Notes: generated by a model not told the origin, from the letters alone. A stretch of DNA of 64,000 nt from Amorphochlora amoebiformis (GCA_054601695.1 BAAHQB010000003.1:62001-126000); one strand, 5' to 3'; numbered from the stretch's first letter, positions 12,161 to 22,440 are shown. Numbers and translations are program-made.

Positions 12161-13570
12161 TACATGCATGAATTATTCGTGAATTCATACTAGACAATAT
12201 TATACTTACGATTACACCAGAATACATGTTTTTAAATACTGTTTTCCACGCATTGATAGCTAGTGTCTGTCATCATGGTATATTCAGATGTATCGCCATC
12301 GATCGCCGGAAATTCAAGTTGATTGATTGTCTACCACCTCCATGCTCATCCTCTAGCTGTACTGCTATGCGCGGTTTAAGTCTCAGATCGGATAGTATAC
12401 GGGTATTAACTGATTAATTACCTGGCTTTTTACCAAAACTACTTGGTCACGCAGTGCACGTGTACATGAAGTTGATGAATACCGAAGATCAAGTTACTTC
12501 ATGGAGGGTCTGGTATGGGTACTAGTAATATTGATGATTGGTATTATGGTGGAGATAGCTGTATTGGAGTCAAAAATGGACCATAAGGCACATTATGACA
12601 TCTGCATTATGACGCATATGCACTTTTAGAAGACTGTGTTATCTTACTGAGTAGACTGAGTATAATTAGTATTAATATCATCGCACACATGATATATTAT
12701 ACTACAGTAATACTAATAACTTAGGCTAGTAGTCACTATCGTGTAGATCATGACGATAATCATGTAGTAATTACTAGAATTAATCTAATTAACACAATCT
12801 CTAGCTCCAGGCTCCAGCGGCGGGTGCAATCTCATTAACACAATCTCTAGCTCGCGGCGGGTGCATGAGGCTGACTCGTGATGATACTACGATAGTGTAG
12901 CCGCTATACTATCTTTACATGTGAGTCATGATGTGACTAGTTTGACTTAGTATCTGCTAGATAGGAAGTGTATATACCAGTCTATGGTATATGTATTGTA
13001 ATCATTAGTACATATATCTAGTATATATACACACACCCTAGACACCACAGCACTTTTAACACATGACATCAACTGCACTAACTCTAGTAACTAGCTAGAC
13101 TACATGTCTGTATTCTAGCTGTATTCTACATTGTCGTGATTTCCAGTGCGAAGTTCAGTGAACCATTCATACTAGTTGTTGTCATATATACTAAATATAT
13201 GAGCAACTGTTAACTTGAAGGATGAATCAATCAATGCAACACATTGCGCTTTAACTGGTTCTAGCAGTTACCATCCATATCCGTGTCACAGCCGAATCAT
13301 AACCCAAGCTATCAACTCACACCGGAAGGCAGAGGGTCAACCCAAAAAACGAACCAAAGTTGTGTGTGAAAAGGAGTGCAAAACCTCTCAAAACAAGAAA
13401 ACACGATGCAAGTTCATCTAGGAGGGTCGGTAGTGAGCTAGAATGAACATCTTTGTCGAAGTTGTTTCGATTCTAAGTCATGGAGTACCTTCAAGGCTCC
13501 TCTCATCTTCTCTCTAGACTCCTCGAGAGCCCTAATCCATAATTATCAATGCATATCGTGTATGTTTTCC
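12161..13570. other. Long non-microsatellite island, no gene seen
   Basis: About 1.4 kb mostly free of TA microsatellite and therefore a place to expect a gene. Frames of 60-68 codons at 12226-12417 and 13215-13421 are too short and resemble nothing I know. The part from 12640 to 13100 has CTAG/TAGACTAG-rich composition like the islands at 2.0 and 35.6 kb. A local duplication of ATTAACACAATCTCTAGCTC (12788 and 12831), each followed by GCGGCGGGTGCA, is present. Confidence 0.5.
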
Positions 13571-13701
13571 TATAATTATATGTAGTATTGAATAATGTAG
13601 ATAATACATACATGTATATACTAGATACATATACACACACGCTCTGTAATATGCTGTATCAGTTTACATTATATATTATATCTAGTATGTATATATACAA
13701 T

Positions 13702-13756
<55 letters not shown>

Positions 13757-13818
13757 GACACTTGTACGCATGACAATATTCTTATGAGACATATTGGCAA
13801 TGTGTATGTATGTATGTG

Positions 13819-13850
<32 letters not shown>

Positions 13851-13942
13851 TGTGTATATGTATGTATTTATACATAACATATATTTATGTATGAAGCTTA
13901 ATCATAGTTATGTATATGCAAACATGAAATATTTGAATGTAC

Positions 13943-13981
<39 letters not shown>

Positions 13982-14011
13982 CGTATTATATACACATATA
14001 TGTATACGCAC

Positions 14012-14108
<97 letters not shown>

Positions 14109-14212
14109 AAGGCTACCATTTCCATGTACCCTCCGAGAGATTACGCTCCCGAGGAAACGCTTTTAGCCCGAAAAAATCACTGATTTATGTATACCATATA
14201 CACAAATATTCA

Positions 14213-14253
<41 letters not shown>

Positions 14254-14272
14254 TTGTATCTATGTATACTTT

Positions 14273-14303
<31 letters not shown>

Positions 14304-14385
14304 CATTTACATGTCACTATGCATAGAATTTTAGATATATTTACACGTAAACATGTACATCTACATAGTGTGAAAGTAACGAATA
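13571..14385. repeat. TA microsatellite block
   Basis: TA tracts, the longest about 14013-14064 and 14070-14105, with an insert at 14106-14210 that has no recognisable feature. Confidence 0.75.
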
Positions 14386-14389
14386 CATA

Positions 14390-14720
14390 TACCAAGAGAG
14401 GACACACCTCCGAGAGTCTACATCGATAGATAGCTTACGTCAACATAATCACACCTTCATTAGAGAATACTACTGATATTGACTCCCAGAGATTCCCTCG
14501 AGATCCTAACCGGTACTACCTACTAGCCGGGTATTATACTATCAGGTTACAAAACCGTGATGTCCCACCATGTCACGCTCCAGAATGTTCCCAGAAGCCT
14601 CTGGTAGTCCGTGCGGTCATAGCAAGGTTGGTTTGACATGGTAAATTTAAATGATAATTGATATAATCCGAGTGAATCAACGTGCAGTCGACAAAACTAT
14701 GGACTACCATACCCAGACCA
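14390..14720 (-). mobile_element. SINE-like element, copy D (minus strand)
   Basis: Read on the minus strand, this matches the family at 9.7, 41.9 and 47.7 kb in order. It has a head with a degenerate A-box-like TGGTCTGGGTATGG and B-box-like TTGATTCACTCGG, then GTGACATG, a core containing GTAGTACCGG followed by AGGATCTCGAG and AATCTC, and a tail-like CGATGTAGACTCTCGGAG at its low-coordinate end. It is clearly more diverged than copies A and C. Element ends are approximate. Confidence 0.45.
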
Positions 14721-15098
14721 TATACTACTAAATATATTCATATATAGATGTGTATGCATATATATATATATATGTTGATATATGCATATAATATATATAT
14801 ATATATATATATATTATAGATATGATTATACATATAAAAAATATATATATATATATATATATATATGTGTATGTATATGTATATATACATACATATATAT
14901 ATGTAAATATGTACATATATATATATATATATATTATACGTATTACTTAGACGAACGTGAGTAATTGGTAAGTGTTTTTGAGCTCCATGTATGAATATAT
15001 ATATATATTTATAACATATATATGTAATATATATATACATATATTAATATGTATTACTCAGACATATATATATATATATATATTATATGTATTACTCA

Positions 15099-15161
<63 letters not shown>

Positions 15162-15456
15162 TATATGTATTACTCAGATGAAGTTGAATAATTCTTAACG
15201 TGTTGAGGTCCAAAGGCTTTCGCCTTGCTACGCTATGCGATGTACGATATACCATATGTCATATATCATATTACTAGTTGCATACATCTATATAGCTTTA
15301 TACTCATAGAAATATAAATCGGTATGTGTGTATGTATATATGCATACATTATGCGTATATATATATATATATGTACATGTATGAATAATATATATATATA
15401 TATATATTTATGTACATATATATTTTATATACATATGTATAAATATGCATATGTAC

Positions 15457-15497
<41 letters not shown>

Positions 15498-15510
15498 GAT
15501 AAATATTTGA
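14721..15510. repeat. TA tracts with recurring ATTACTCAGA island
   Basis: The island TATGTATTACTCAGACATAT occurs near 15049 and 15088, TATGTATTACTCAGATGAA near 15165, and a diverged form TACGTATTACTTAGACGAA near 14938. All are on the same strand, separated by TA tracts of different length. The unique piece at 15185-15320 shows no gene. Confidence 0.8.
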
Positions 15511-15768
15511 TGCACTAGATTTCTAAATATACATTTACAAATACATTCATAGATATAAATATCCCTTTATACTCTATATTATATAATTACACAAGGTATA
15601 AATATCCCTTATACTCTATATTATATAAATACACATATTGCACATACACAAATACATTTAGAAAATAGATTTCTAAATATACATGTACATATACATTCAT
15701 AGATATAAATATTCAAATATCCCTTAAACTCTTTTTTAAATATATTTATATATGTGCAATATGTGTAT

Positions 15769-15800
<32 letters not shown>
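15511..15800. repeat. Nested direct and inverted duplications, AT-rich
   Basis: AGATTTCTAAATATACAT opens two related segments at about 15516 and 15667, each continuing into CATTCATAGATATAAATAT. TATACTCTATATTATATAA recurs near 15570 and 15610. In addition 15625-15646 and 15751-15772 are a perfect 22-nt inverted pair containing TGCAATATGTGTATTTAT. Confidence 0.85.
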
Positions 15801-15808
<8 letters not shown>

Positions 15809-15824
15809 TTATACATGTATGCAG

Positions 15825-15857
<33 letters not shown>

Positions 15858-16419
15858 ATATATGTATATCTATATCTTAAAATATTTTAATATCATATAT
15901 AGAACAATGAGGTAATATATCGATGAAAACTGATCTTATAGGTAATGAATATGCATAAAGTATACATACATATATATATATATATACATACATATTATGT
16001 ATATATATATATATGAATATATATATGTATACATATGGGTACATACATACATGCATGCGTATCTCGAGAAAGAGAGTATTACATCTGATGAGGTAGTGAA
16101 TAACGCTTCTATCAAGTTATGACCGCTTCTCTGTATATGTATATGCATTTCATATATTCAAATACATATATTCAAATACATTTATATTTGCATATCTATA
16201 CATGTATACATATGTATATATATACACATATATATAAATATATATATTTGTGTATATGTATGTGTGGTTATCAATATATACCTACATATGGTTGCATATT
16301 CTGTGTGAATATATATGCATACATATATGCACGTGTATATGAATACATATTTTTATATGCATATACATACATATATATATATATATATATACATATATAA
16401 TATACATATATATATGTTC

Positions 16420-16462
<43 letters not shown>

Positions 16463-16532
16463 TTCTACACAGATATATCTATAGCTTTGGTTATCTATCT
16501 ATCTATCTATCTATCTATATATATATATATAT
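15801..16532. repeat. TA/TACATA microsatellite upstream of the retrotransposon
   Basis: TA and TACATA repeats, one short unique island at 16055-16135, and a (CTAT)n tetranucleotide run at 16492-16518. The block ends in a short TA tract that is the insertion site of the retrotransposon. Confidence 0.8.
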
Positions 16533-16770
16533 TGTTAACGTATACCGGACCTACAAGCTTAACTAGACGTCAGATCGCTAGACTACCGTCATATTCGTAA
16601 TCTACGCATGCGAATTAGCAATAGTCATCCGAGGGGAAGATCTTCCAAGGGAAGACCTTAGGTAGGGAAGGCCTTCTACGCGAGAATTTTCTTGTGAATT
16701 TAGTCATTATCATTTGCCATAATCCAAACGGACAACAGTCAATCGGACAACTACCACTGCTACGCTGACA
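16533..16770 (+). repeat. 5' LTR (238 bp)
   Basis: Begins TGTTAACGTATACCGG and ends TACGCTGACA. By eye it matches the 3' copy at every base. Ends are short inverted repeats of the TGT...ACA kind expected for retroviral-type integration. Inside are two perfect palindromes, GGAAGATCTTCC at 16635-16646 and GAAGGCCTTC at 16667-16676, in the stretch where promoter or RNA signals would be expected. No clear TATA box or AATAAA signal is visible; the R region limits cannot be set from sequence. Confidence 0.97.
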
Positions 16771-16779
16771 GGTTATGAG
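16771..16779 (+). other. Primer binding site (half-tRNA iMet type)
   Basis: GGTTATGAG immediately follows the 5' LTR. It is the exact reverse complement of CUCAUAACC, the anticodon-loop sequence of yeast-type initiator tRNA-Met, rather than of a tRNA 3' end (no TGG start). Drosophila copia and yeast Ty5 are known to prime from an internally cleaved initiator tRNA-Met at a site of this kind. The match is only 9 nt. The ATG at 16775-16777 inside the site is also the first codon of gag-pol. Confidence 0.7.
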
Positions 16780-19700
16780 TTTCGAAGCGACACGTACTGC
16801 CCTACTCAAGTGGACTGCCAAGCTGAAGCTTACCAAGGAGGACGACTGGACCAAGTATGCCAAGAGCGTCTCTATGATGGTGAAGGCACTTCAGCTCGAG
16901 GACTGCATGAAGCTTGGGGCACGATCCATCATGGATTGGAAGAATCCTGACGCTCTACGTCCACAGCATGTGGTTGAGATGAAGGAGGGGAAATGGGCAA
17001 CGAATCTCGATGGGAAAGAGGACGCGCATATAAAGTTGAGGATGCTACTGCATGCTACATTGGTGCTCACGGTGGGACGTAAGTATGAACATCTTACAAC
17101 CGGGAGGGAGGATCCAGTGTACCTCTGGGCTCGTCTGCGCGCTGGCATCGAGGGTCCACGACTGTTTAGGAGGATGAAGCTACAGAAGAAGTTGAATCGT
17201 CAGACGCTTGACGATTACAGCGGCGATTTCGGGAAGCTGGCTTCGGAGATCGAGGAGACGGCGGATGCACTCACCGGGCTGGGCAAGACCATGGACGACG
17301 AGGACAGGATCGTGGCGCTCATGATGGCTCTCCCGGAGGACGAGTACGGCTCTACACTCGAGAATATTGCACTGCACCCTACTACCTACCAAGCGGCGGT
17401 AACGGCGATCACTAGTGTTGCGGCAAGGAAGGCGGCTAACAACTATGAGACCAAGGTAAAGGATATCGTGGCGGCCGGCCATGAGCATCAAGGGACCAAG
17501 AATCTCAAGGACATGTCTGCGAAGGATCTTGCGAAGATGAAGACTAGGATCGACAAGTTGATGACCGCGAAGTCTGGGAGGCCGAAGGGAGCATCGAGGA
17601 AGTTCAGGGGCAAATGTTTCAAGTGCAAAAAGAAGGGGCACATGAAGAAGGATTGTCCATTGCTCAACAAACAAGATGATGATGCGGCGATACTTGAGGA
17701 TGGCAGCGAATCGGATTACAACTGGAGCACGGTGGCAGGCAACTGGGGCGACGGCTCGACTGCTGGATATCTGGTGCTCGACAGTGGATGCACGAGGAGC
17801 TGCTTCAAGGACAAGCGGTACTTCAAGACCTTCAGGGTGGTGAAGTATCATGCTTTCAAGCTAGGCAACGGCGAGACCCGAATGGAATCCAAGGGCTTTG
17901 GGGACGTTGAAGTGCCACTAAGGAATGGGAAAGTACTCAAGATGACCAATGTGGCATATTGCCCCGGAGCTGCGGCGAACTACGTGGCTCAACGGCGGCT
18001 ACGTGAAGATGGATATCGACTCAGGTTCGTGGGGGAGCAGGACGACATCTCGATTATGAAGGATGGAGATGAGATTTGCAGGACTTCTGGGACCAAGAAG
18101 AGGCTGTTCCTCATCCCTGTGGCAAACGATGATAACCTTGGCGCATGGTTTGACGACAAGGCGAGGTGGAGGTCCTTATGGAAATGGCACCTGGCACTAG
18201 GACATACGCCAAGTAGGATCATCAAGAAGATGGAGAAGCTGGGAGTCGTGGCTGGATTGTCGATTGCGGATGTCAAGGCGCATGTTAGGTTCTACGATAC
18301 CATATTCAACTTCAAGGCTCGACGAGAAGATATATATATATCTCCTGAGAAGCGGAATGATACATATATATATCCTGAAATGACTTTCTCCGACGACAAG
18401 GCTGCCGACGGAGAGGGGGAGAAGAATAATGCACCGGATATGGGGGAGTCTAACGACGACGACGACAACGACGACGAAGAAGAAACGGCACCTAGGCGTT
18501 CAACACGCACTCGGACGCAACGCACAGTATACGACGGACAAGGAGGCAGCGAGATCCCAAGCGCTAAGGGCAACGTTGAAGTGGCTGCGGCGATGGAGGA
18601 CTGCATGTTCGGTATAAGCGACGGCACCGAACCCAAGAACTGGGAGGAGGCGAGGCATCATCCTGCATGGGTGAAGGCAACCGATGAAGAGATAGAGGCA
18701 CTGGAGAAGAACGGGACCTGGAAGATCATCGCACGACGACCTGAGATGAGGGTTGTTGGTGTTAGGACTCTCTACAAGCAGAAACTGAACAAGGATGGTG
18801 AACCTGGGCGCAAGAAGGCACGCGTGGTGGCGAAGGGATATACACAGTATGGGGTGAGCTTTAATGATCGATACGCCCCGACACTGAGGATCGCCAGCTT
18901 AAGGGCCATTCTGGCACTTGCACAAGTGAAGGGACGAAAGATATTGAGCGCGGACATCAACAACGCGTACCTACATGGACCAGAGGACGACGAAGTCTAT
19001 ATGGAGATACCAGAGAGCATGAGGGATAAGTACGATCCAAGCAAATACGTATGTGACCTTCAGAAGAGCATCTACGGGCTGAAGACTGCTGGGAGGAACT
19101 GGAACAAATGCTTCGACAAATATATGGAGTCGAAAGGATATCGGAGGTGCAGGAGTGACCCGTGCGTCTACATGCATCATCAGAGGGACGTCATCGTATG
19201 TGTATACGTGGACGACGTCGTGTGTACAGCAGCGCGAGAGAAGGATGGGTATACGTTCCTGCAAGGCCTCCGTGCTAGATTTGGGATTAAAGAAATGGGT
19301 GAGCTGGATTTTGTTCTGGGAATATCGGTGACGAAGATTGGAAAGGACCTGATAATGTCACAAGAAGCCTACGCTAAGAGGATTCTGATCGAGTACAAGA
19401 TGCAAAACTGCAAGGGAGTCACCACGCCTATGGCACCATCTGTGAAGCTCACCAAAGACGAAGAAGGACCTGGAGTTGACCAAGAAAAATATCGCTCCAT
19501 TATTGGGAAGATTGCGTACTTAGCAACATGTACAAGACCGGACTTAGCATACACGGTATCAAAGCTGTCAAGGTACCTGAACGATCCGAAGCGAAGTCAC
19601 ATGCTGGCTGTAGAGTACGCCCTGAGGTACATCAAGCGTACACTGCACTACGGACTTCGGTTCACGAACGCTGGGACTGATATGAAGATGTATGTCGACG

Positions 19701-20242
19701 CTGATCATGCTGGATGCCTGGATACTAGAAGGTCGACAAGTGGATGTTTGATCATCTTCGGAGGAAATTTGATACATTGGCGTTCGAAGCGACAGACAAT
19801 TGCTGTGAAGAGCTCAGCCATTGCCGAGTACGTCGCTTTGTCGGAAGGGCTGGACGAATTGCTATGGATGCGGAACTTATTTTTAGAGTTGGACGTGAAG
19901 TTGGGATCGTCGATGGTTTATGAGGACAACACTGCGTGTATACGGATCGCGGAGAATCCTATCTTGTCTCAGAAAACCAAGGCCGTCGATCTGCACTTCC
20001 ACTACTGTCGGGATCACCTGCAACGTGGGATATATATGTTGGAATATATACCAACAGATCAACAGTTAGCGGATGGGCTTACCAAGGCTGTGAGCGGTGC
20101 TACACTCTTCAAGCTGGCGGAAGCATATCTGGACACGGAAGCGCATGTGGCTCCAACCAAGAGCGCAGCAGAGGTCGACGCTGGCAGGAGCGGCGCGTCG
20201 AGGGGGAGTGTTAACGTATACCGGACCTACAAGCTTAACTAG
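16775..20242 (+). CDS. Copia-type gag-pol polyprotein lacking integrase core
   Basis: A 1155-residue single frame. Gag occupies about residues 1-300 and ends in a CCHC zinc knuckle C281-X2-C284-X4-H289-X4-C294, which binds RNA. The aspartic protease active site is LVLDSGCT with catalytic D336. A GAG-pre-integrase motif WHLALGH (471-477) keeps the two zinc-binding histidines, but the following CxxC pair and the whole D-D-E integrase core are absent. Residue 500 onward passes into a short linker, an acidic run near 561-570 and then reverse transcriptase (about 646-890). The reverse transcriptase has D727 in SADINNAYLHG and the YVDD box at 811-814. RNase H follows with D975, E1018 and D1051 and an HFHYCRDH-like end. 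Autonomous copia polyproteins are usually about 1300-1500 residues, which fits loss of 200-300. The chosen start is the first ATG after the LTR, inside the primer site; translation ends ten codons into the 3' LTR. No stops or frameshifts. It would make virus-like particles and cDNA but cannot supply its own integrase. Confidence 0.95.
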   Translation: MSFEATRTALLKWTAKLKLTKEDDWTKYAKSVSMMVKALQLEDCMKLGARSIMDWKNPDALRPQHVVEMKEGKWATNLDGKEDAHIKLRMLLHATLVLTVGRKYEHLTTGREDPVYLWARLRAGIEGPRLFRRMKLQKKLNRQTLDDYSGDFGKLASEIEETADALTGLGKTMDDEDRIVALMMALPEDEYGSTLENIALHPTTYQAAVTAITSVAARKAANNYETKVKDIVAAGHEHQGTKNLKDMSAKDLAKMKTRIDKLMTAKSGRPKGASRKFRGKCFKCKKKGHMKKDCPLLNKQDDDAAILEDGSESDYNWSTVAGNWGDGSTAGYLVLDSGCTRSCFKDKRYFKTFRVVKYHAFKLGNGETRMESKGFGDVEVPLRNGKVLKMTNVAYCPGAAANYVAQRRLREDGYRLRFVGEQDDISIMKDGDEICRTSGTKKRLFLIPVANDDNLGAWFDDKARWRSLWKWHLALGHTPSRIIKKMEKLGVVAGLSIADVKAHVRFYDTIFNFKARREDIYISPEKRNDTYIYPEMTFSDDKAADGEGEKNNAPDMGESNDDDDNDDEEETAPRRSTRTRTQRTVYDGQGGSEIPSAKGNVEVAAAMEDCMFGISDGTEPKNWEEARHHPAWVKATDEEIEALEKNGTWKIIARRPEMRVVGVRTLYKQKLNKDGEPGRKKARVVAKGYTQYGVSFNDRYAPTLRIASLRAILALAQVKGRKILSADINNAYLHGPEDDEVYMEIPESMRDKYDPSKYVCDLQKSIYGLKTAGRNWNKCFDKYMESKGYRRCRSDPCVYMHHQRDVIVCVYVDDVVCTAAREKDGYTFLQGLRARFGIKEMGELDFVLGISVTKIGKDLIMSQEAYAKRILIEYKMQNCKGVTTPMAPSVKLTKDEEGPGVDQEKYRSIIGKIAYLATCTRPDLAYTVSKLSRYLNDPKRSHMLAVEYALRYIKRTLHYGLRFTNAGTDMKMYVDADHAGCLDTRRSTSGCLIIFGGNLIHWRSKRQTIAVKSSAIAEYVALSEGLDELLWMRNLFLELDVKLGSSMVYEDNTACIRIAENPILSQKTKAVDLHFHYCRDHLQRGIYMLEYIPTDQQLADGLTKAVSGATLFKLAEAYLDTEAHVAPTKSAAEVDAGRSGASRGSVNVYRTYKLN
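20200..20208 (+). other. Polypurine tract
   Basis: GAGGGGGAG directly abuts the first TG of the 3' LTR. This is the usual plus-strand primer of LTR retroelements. It lies inside the gag-pol coding frame, which continues into the LTR. Confidence 0.93.
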
Positions 20243-20446
20243 ACGTCAGATCGCTAGACTACCGTCATATTCGTAATCTACGCATGCGAATTAGCAATAG
20301 TCATCCGAGGGGAAGATCTTCCAAGGGAAGACCTTAGGTAGGGAAGGCCTTCTACGCGAGAATTTTCTTGTGAATTTAGTCATTATCATTTGCCATAATC
20401 CAAACGGACAACAGTCAATCGGACAACTACCACTGCTACGCTGACA
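20209..20446 (+). repeat. 3' LTR (238 bp)
   Basis: Identical by eye to 16533-16770, including the two palindromes (at 20311-20322 and 20343-20352). Its first 34 bases carry the last codons and TAG stop of gag-pol. Confidence 0.97.
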
Positions 20447-20534
20447 ATATATATATGTAGGTTCGTAGAAATATTCTTTATCGAGTAACATGTAACGATA
20501 TATACGTCATATTTATATGTATATATTACGTATT

Positions 20535-20602
<68 letters not shown>

Positions 20603-20690
20603 ATATATATATATATTTATATGTTTTCTATACATTAATCATATGTGTACATGTATATATATGTATATATATACATATAAGTAAATCATG

Positions 20691-20722
<32 letters not shown>

Positions 20723-20740
20723 ATACATAAACATATATAC
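20447..20740. repeat. TA microsatellite downstream of the retrotransposon
   Basis: TA tracts, the longest about 20539-20594, with one short island at 20455-20510. No gene seen. Confidence 0.8.
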
Positions 20741-21225
20741 ACATGAGGAACCTAACCGTAGTTCGCCTATAGTTAACTAGAGCGCGACTACTGTTCGGAA
20801 CCCAAGCGAGCTCGGAAGCCATAGGTTCCGGATGAAGGAAGGACAATCAGAGAATATTGGATATCAAGTGAACATAAGCTAACCGCATAAGCTAACCATA
20901 ATCATTCGCCATAATCCATACTTCCAAGAGATTTCGTCAAAATTGGCGCAATATTCCAACGTCAGTCCAAGCCTGAGCCTAGCCGCGAACGAAAAATGGT
21001 GGACAATCAATGTGTATGTGCCACAACAATAAGGTCCAACAGCGAGGTCGAACAGGTCATCGCCTACTCCGTGCTAAGGCTGGGTCGATACGGATAGAGT
21101 TGGGAGGTTTCTGCATGTCTTCAAGTGAGAGGTCTCATTGGCAACAATGATTTTGGAGGCGTTTGATCGAACAAGGGTTGAAAATAGTTTGGAGGTTACG
21201 CTTGGACTTTTGTGTTTCCGATTCA
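20741..21225. other. Unique segment, no gene seen
   Basis: About 480 bp of ordinary-complexity sequence, including GAGGAACCTAACCG-like and TAGGTTCCGG words near its start. No tRNA, SINE box or protein similarity recognised. Confidence 0.5.
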
Positions 21226-21301
21226 ATTATCAATATATATCTATATATTATATATATAATATATATATACATATATATATGTACATATATATACATGAAT
21301 A

Positions 21302-21347
<46 letters not shown>

Positions 21348-21390
21348 CATACATATATCTAATACACAACAACCACCTGACAATTTTTAG
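21226..21390. repeat. TA microsatellite
   Basis: TA and TACATA repeats with no coding content. Confidence 0.8.
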
Positions 21391-21428
21391 TTGAAACTGT
21401 ACATTGCGGAATATGCTTGTCAGCCCAT

Positions 21429-21760
21429 GTGCTAGGGTTAGGGCTAGGGTTAGGGTTAGGATTAGGGTTAGCGTCAGAATTAGGGTTACGTTTAGGGTCA
21501 GGCTGGGCTAGGGTTAGGGTTAGGCTTCGAGAGCTAGATATATGGATCTAAAATAATGGATACCCTTGGGTTAAGGCAAAGGTTAGGGTTAGGGTTAGGG
21601 TTAGGGTTAGGGTTAGTGCTGGGGCGTCGGGCTAGGAAGACTGAGGGTTCGGAACGTTAACCATATGCTTTAGCCCTAACCCTAACCCTAACCAACCGTA
21701 ACCCTAACGCTAACGAGGTCAGGGTTAGGGTTAGGGCATCCGGTATGGGTAAGGTTTGGG
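21429..21760. repeat. Interstitial TTAGGG telomere-type array with inversion
   Basis: Perfect and variant TTAGGG repeats (GCTAGGG, TTAGGA, TTACGT) run from 21430 to 21620, including a clean run of about six units at 21588-21618. After about 50 bp of non-telomeric sequence the strand switches to CCCTAA at 21673-21712, then returns to TTAGGG at 21719-21745. Confidence 0.93.
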
Positions 21761-21871
21761 TTAGCGTTGTTATGGTACGGAAATATAAACTCCTCGAGGA
21801 ACCTGAGGTATCAAAAATCCAAATCGCTTTTCAGGATATCACTTATCAGAATATCTGGGATATTTGTCTTC

Positions 21872-21924
<53 letters not shown>

Positions 21925-21927
21925 TGA

Positions 21928-21959
<32 letters not shown>

Positions 21960-22055
21960 GTATTTTCACATAAAGATATAGGTTTACACGCTACGTTACA
22001 AACCTAAAGACAAGACCAATTGAAAATACATGTACATATATGTAAAAACTATACC
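21761..22055. other. Unique sequence and a TA tract, no gene seen
   Basis: Unique sequence 21760-21870, TA tract 21875-21957, unique to 22055. A frame through this region reads into Tyr-Ile repeats and is not a gene. Confidence 0.5.
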
Positions 22056-22265
22056 TGTTTCATTATCTCTCTCTTTCTCTCTATCATGGTGTCCCTAATC
22101 CTACTTCTAGCTCCACACTCTCTTTTCCTCTCCTCTCTATTTTTCTTAAACTCTCTCTTGCTACAGCTCTAGCTCTCTCGCCCTCTCAGCTCTTCCAATC
22201 CGCCTAAGCACTCTCACTCTCTCTCGCTCTCTCGCTCTCTCTCTTGTTATGCCCTCTCTCTCAAA
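22056..22265. repeat. CT-rich pyrimidine tract
   Basis: CTCTCTC-rich sequence with many interruptions, the only large purine/pyrimidine tract in the window with pyrimidines on the plus strand. Confidence 0.85.
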
Positions 22266-22440
22266 CGCTGTTGGTGGCATCTCGATATTCGGCTTGTTGA
22301 CTTTGTATTCTCTTTTTCCTGGTATGTGTAACTTACGTGTAGACTTCCGAGAAGTCGGAGATAAGATTGGTTTTGTGAGCTCGCTTTAATTCGTGTATCA
22401 ACGCGACAATCACAGGGAAGGGATAGAAAGAGCCTAGGTA
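22266..22440. other. Unique segment, no gene seen
   Basis: 175 bp of ordinary sequence with a small hairpin ACTTCCGAGAAGTCGGAG near 22346. No gene recognised. Confidence 0.45.

Larger units (their letters stand above)
16533..20446 (+). mobile_element. Complete Ty1/copia-type LTR retrotransposon, integrase core missing
   Basis: A 3914 bp element bounded by identical 238 bp LTRs that begin TG and end CA. Order: 5' LTR, primer site, one gag-pol frame, polypurine tract, 3' LTR. The order protease, remnant integrase, reverse transcriptase, RNase H identifies the copia (Pseudoviridae) superfamily. It sits in a TA tract: the flanks read ATATAT on both sides, so a target-site duplication is compatible but cannot be measured. 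The base composition, near 50% GC in the frame, contrasts sharply with the AT-rich flanks. Identical LTRs imply recent insertion. The integrase catalytic core is absent although the frame is open, so mobility probably required integrase supplied in trans. Confidence 0.95.

Noticed and set aside
16315-16566. Open frame entering the 5' LTR and ending in the same residues as gag-pol
   Set aside because: The shared ending only reflects the duplicated LTR; upstream it is TA-repeat translation.
17180-17851. 223-codon frame on the minus strand inside the retrotransposon
   Set aside because: It is the antisense shadow of gag and protease, with no domain of its own. The same applies to other minus-strand frames between 16891 and 19777.
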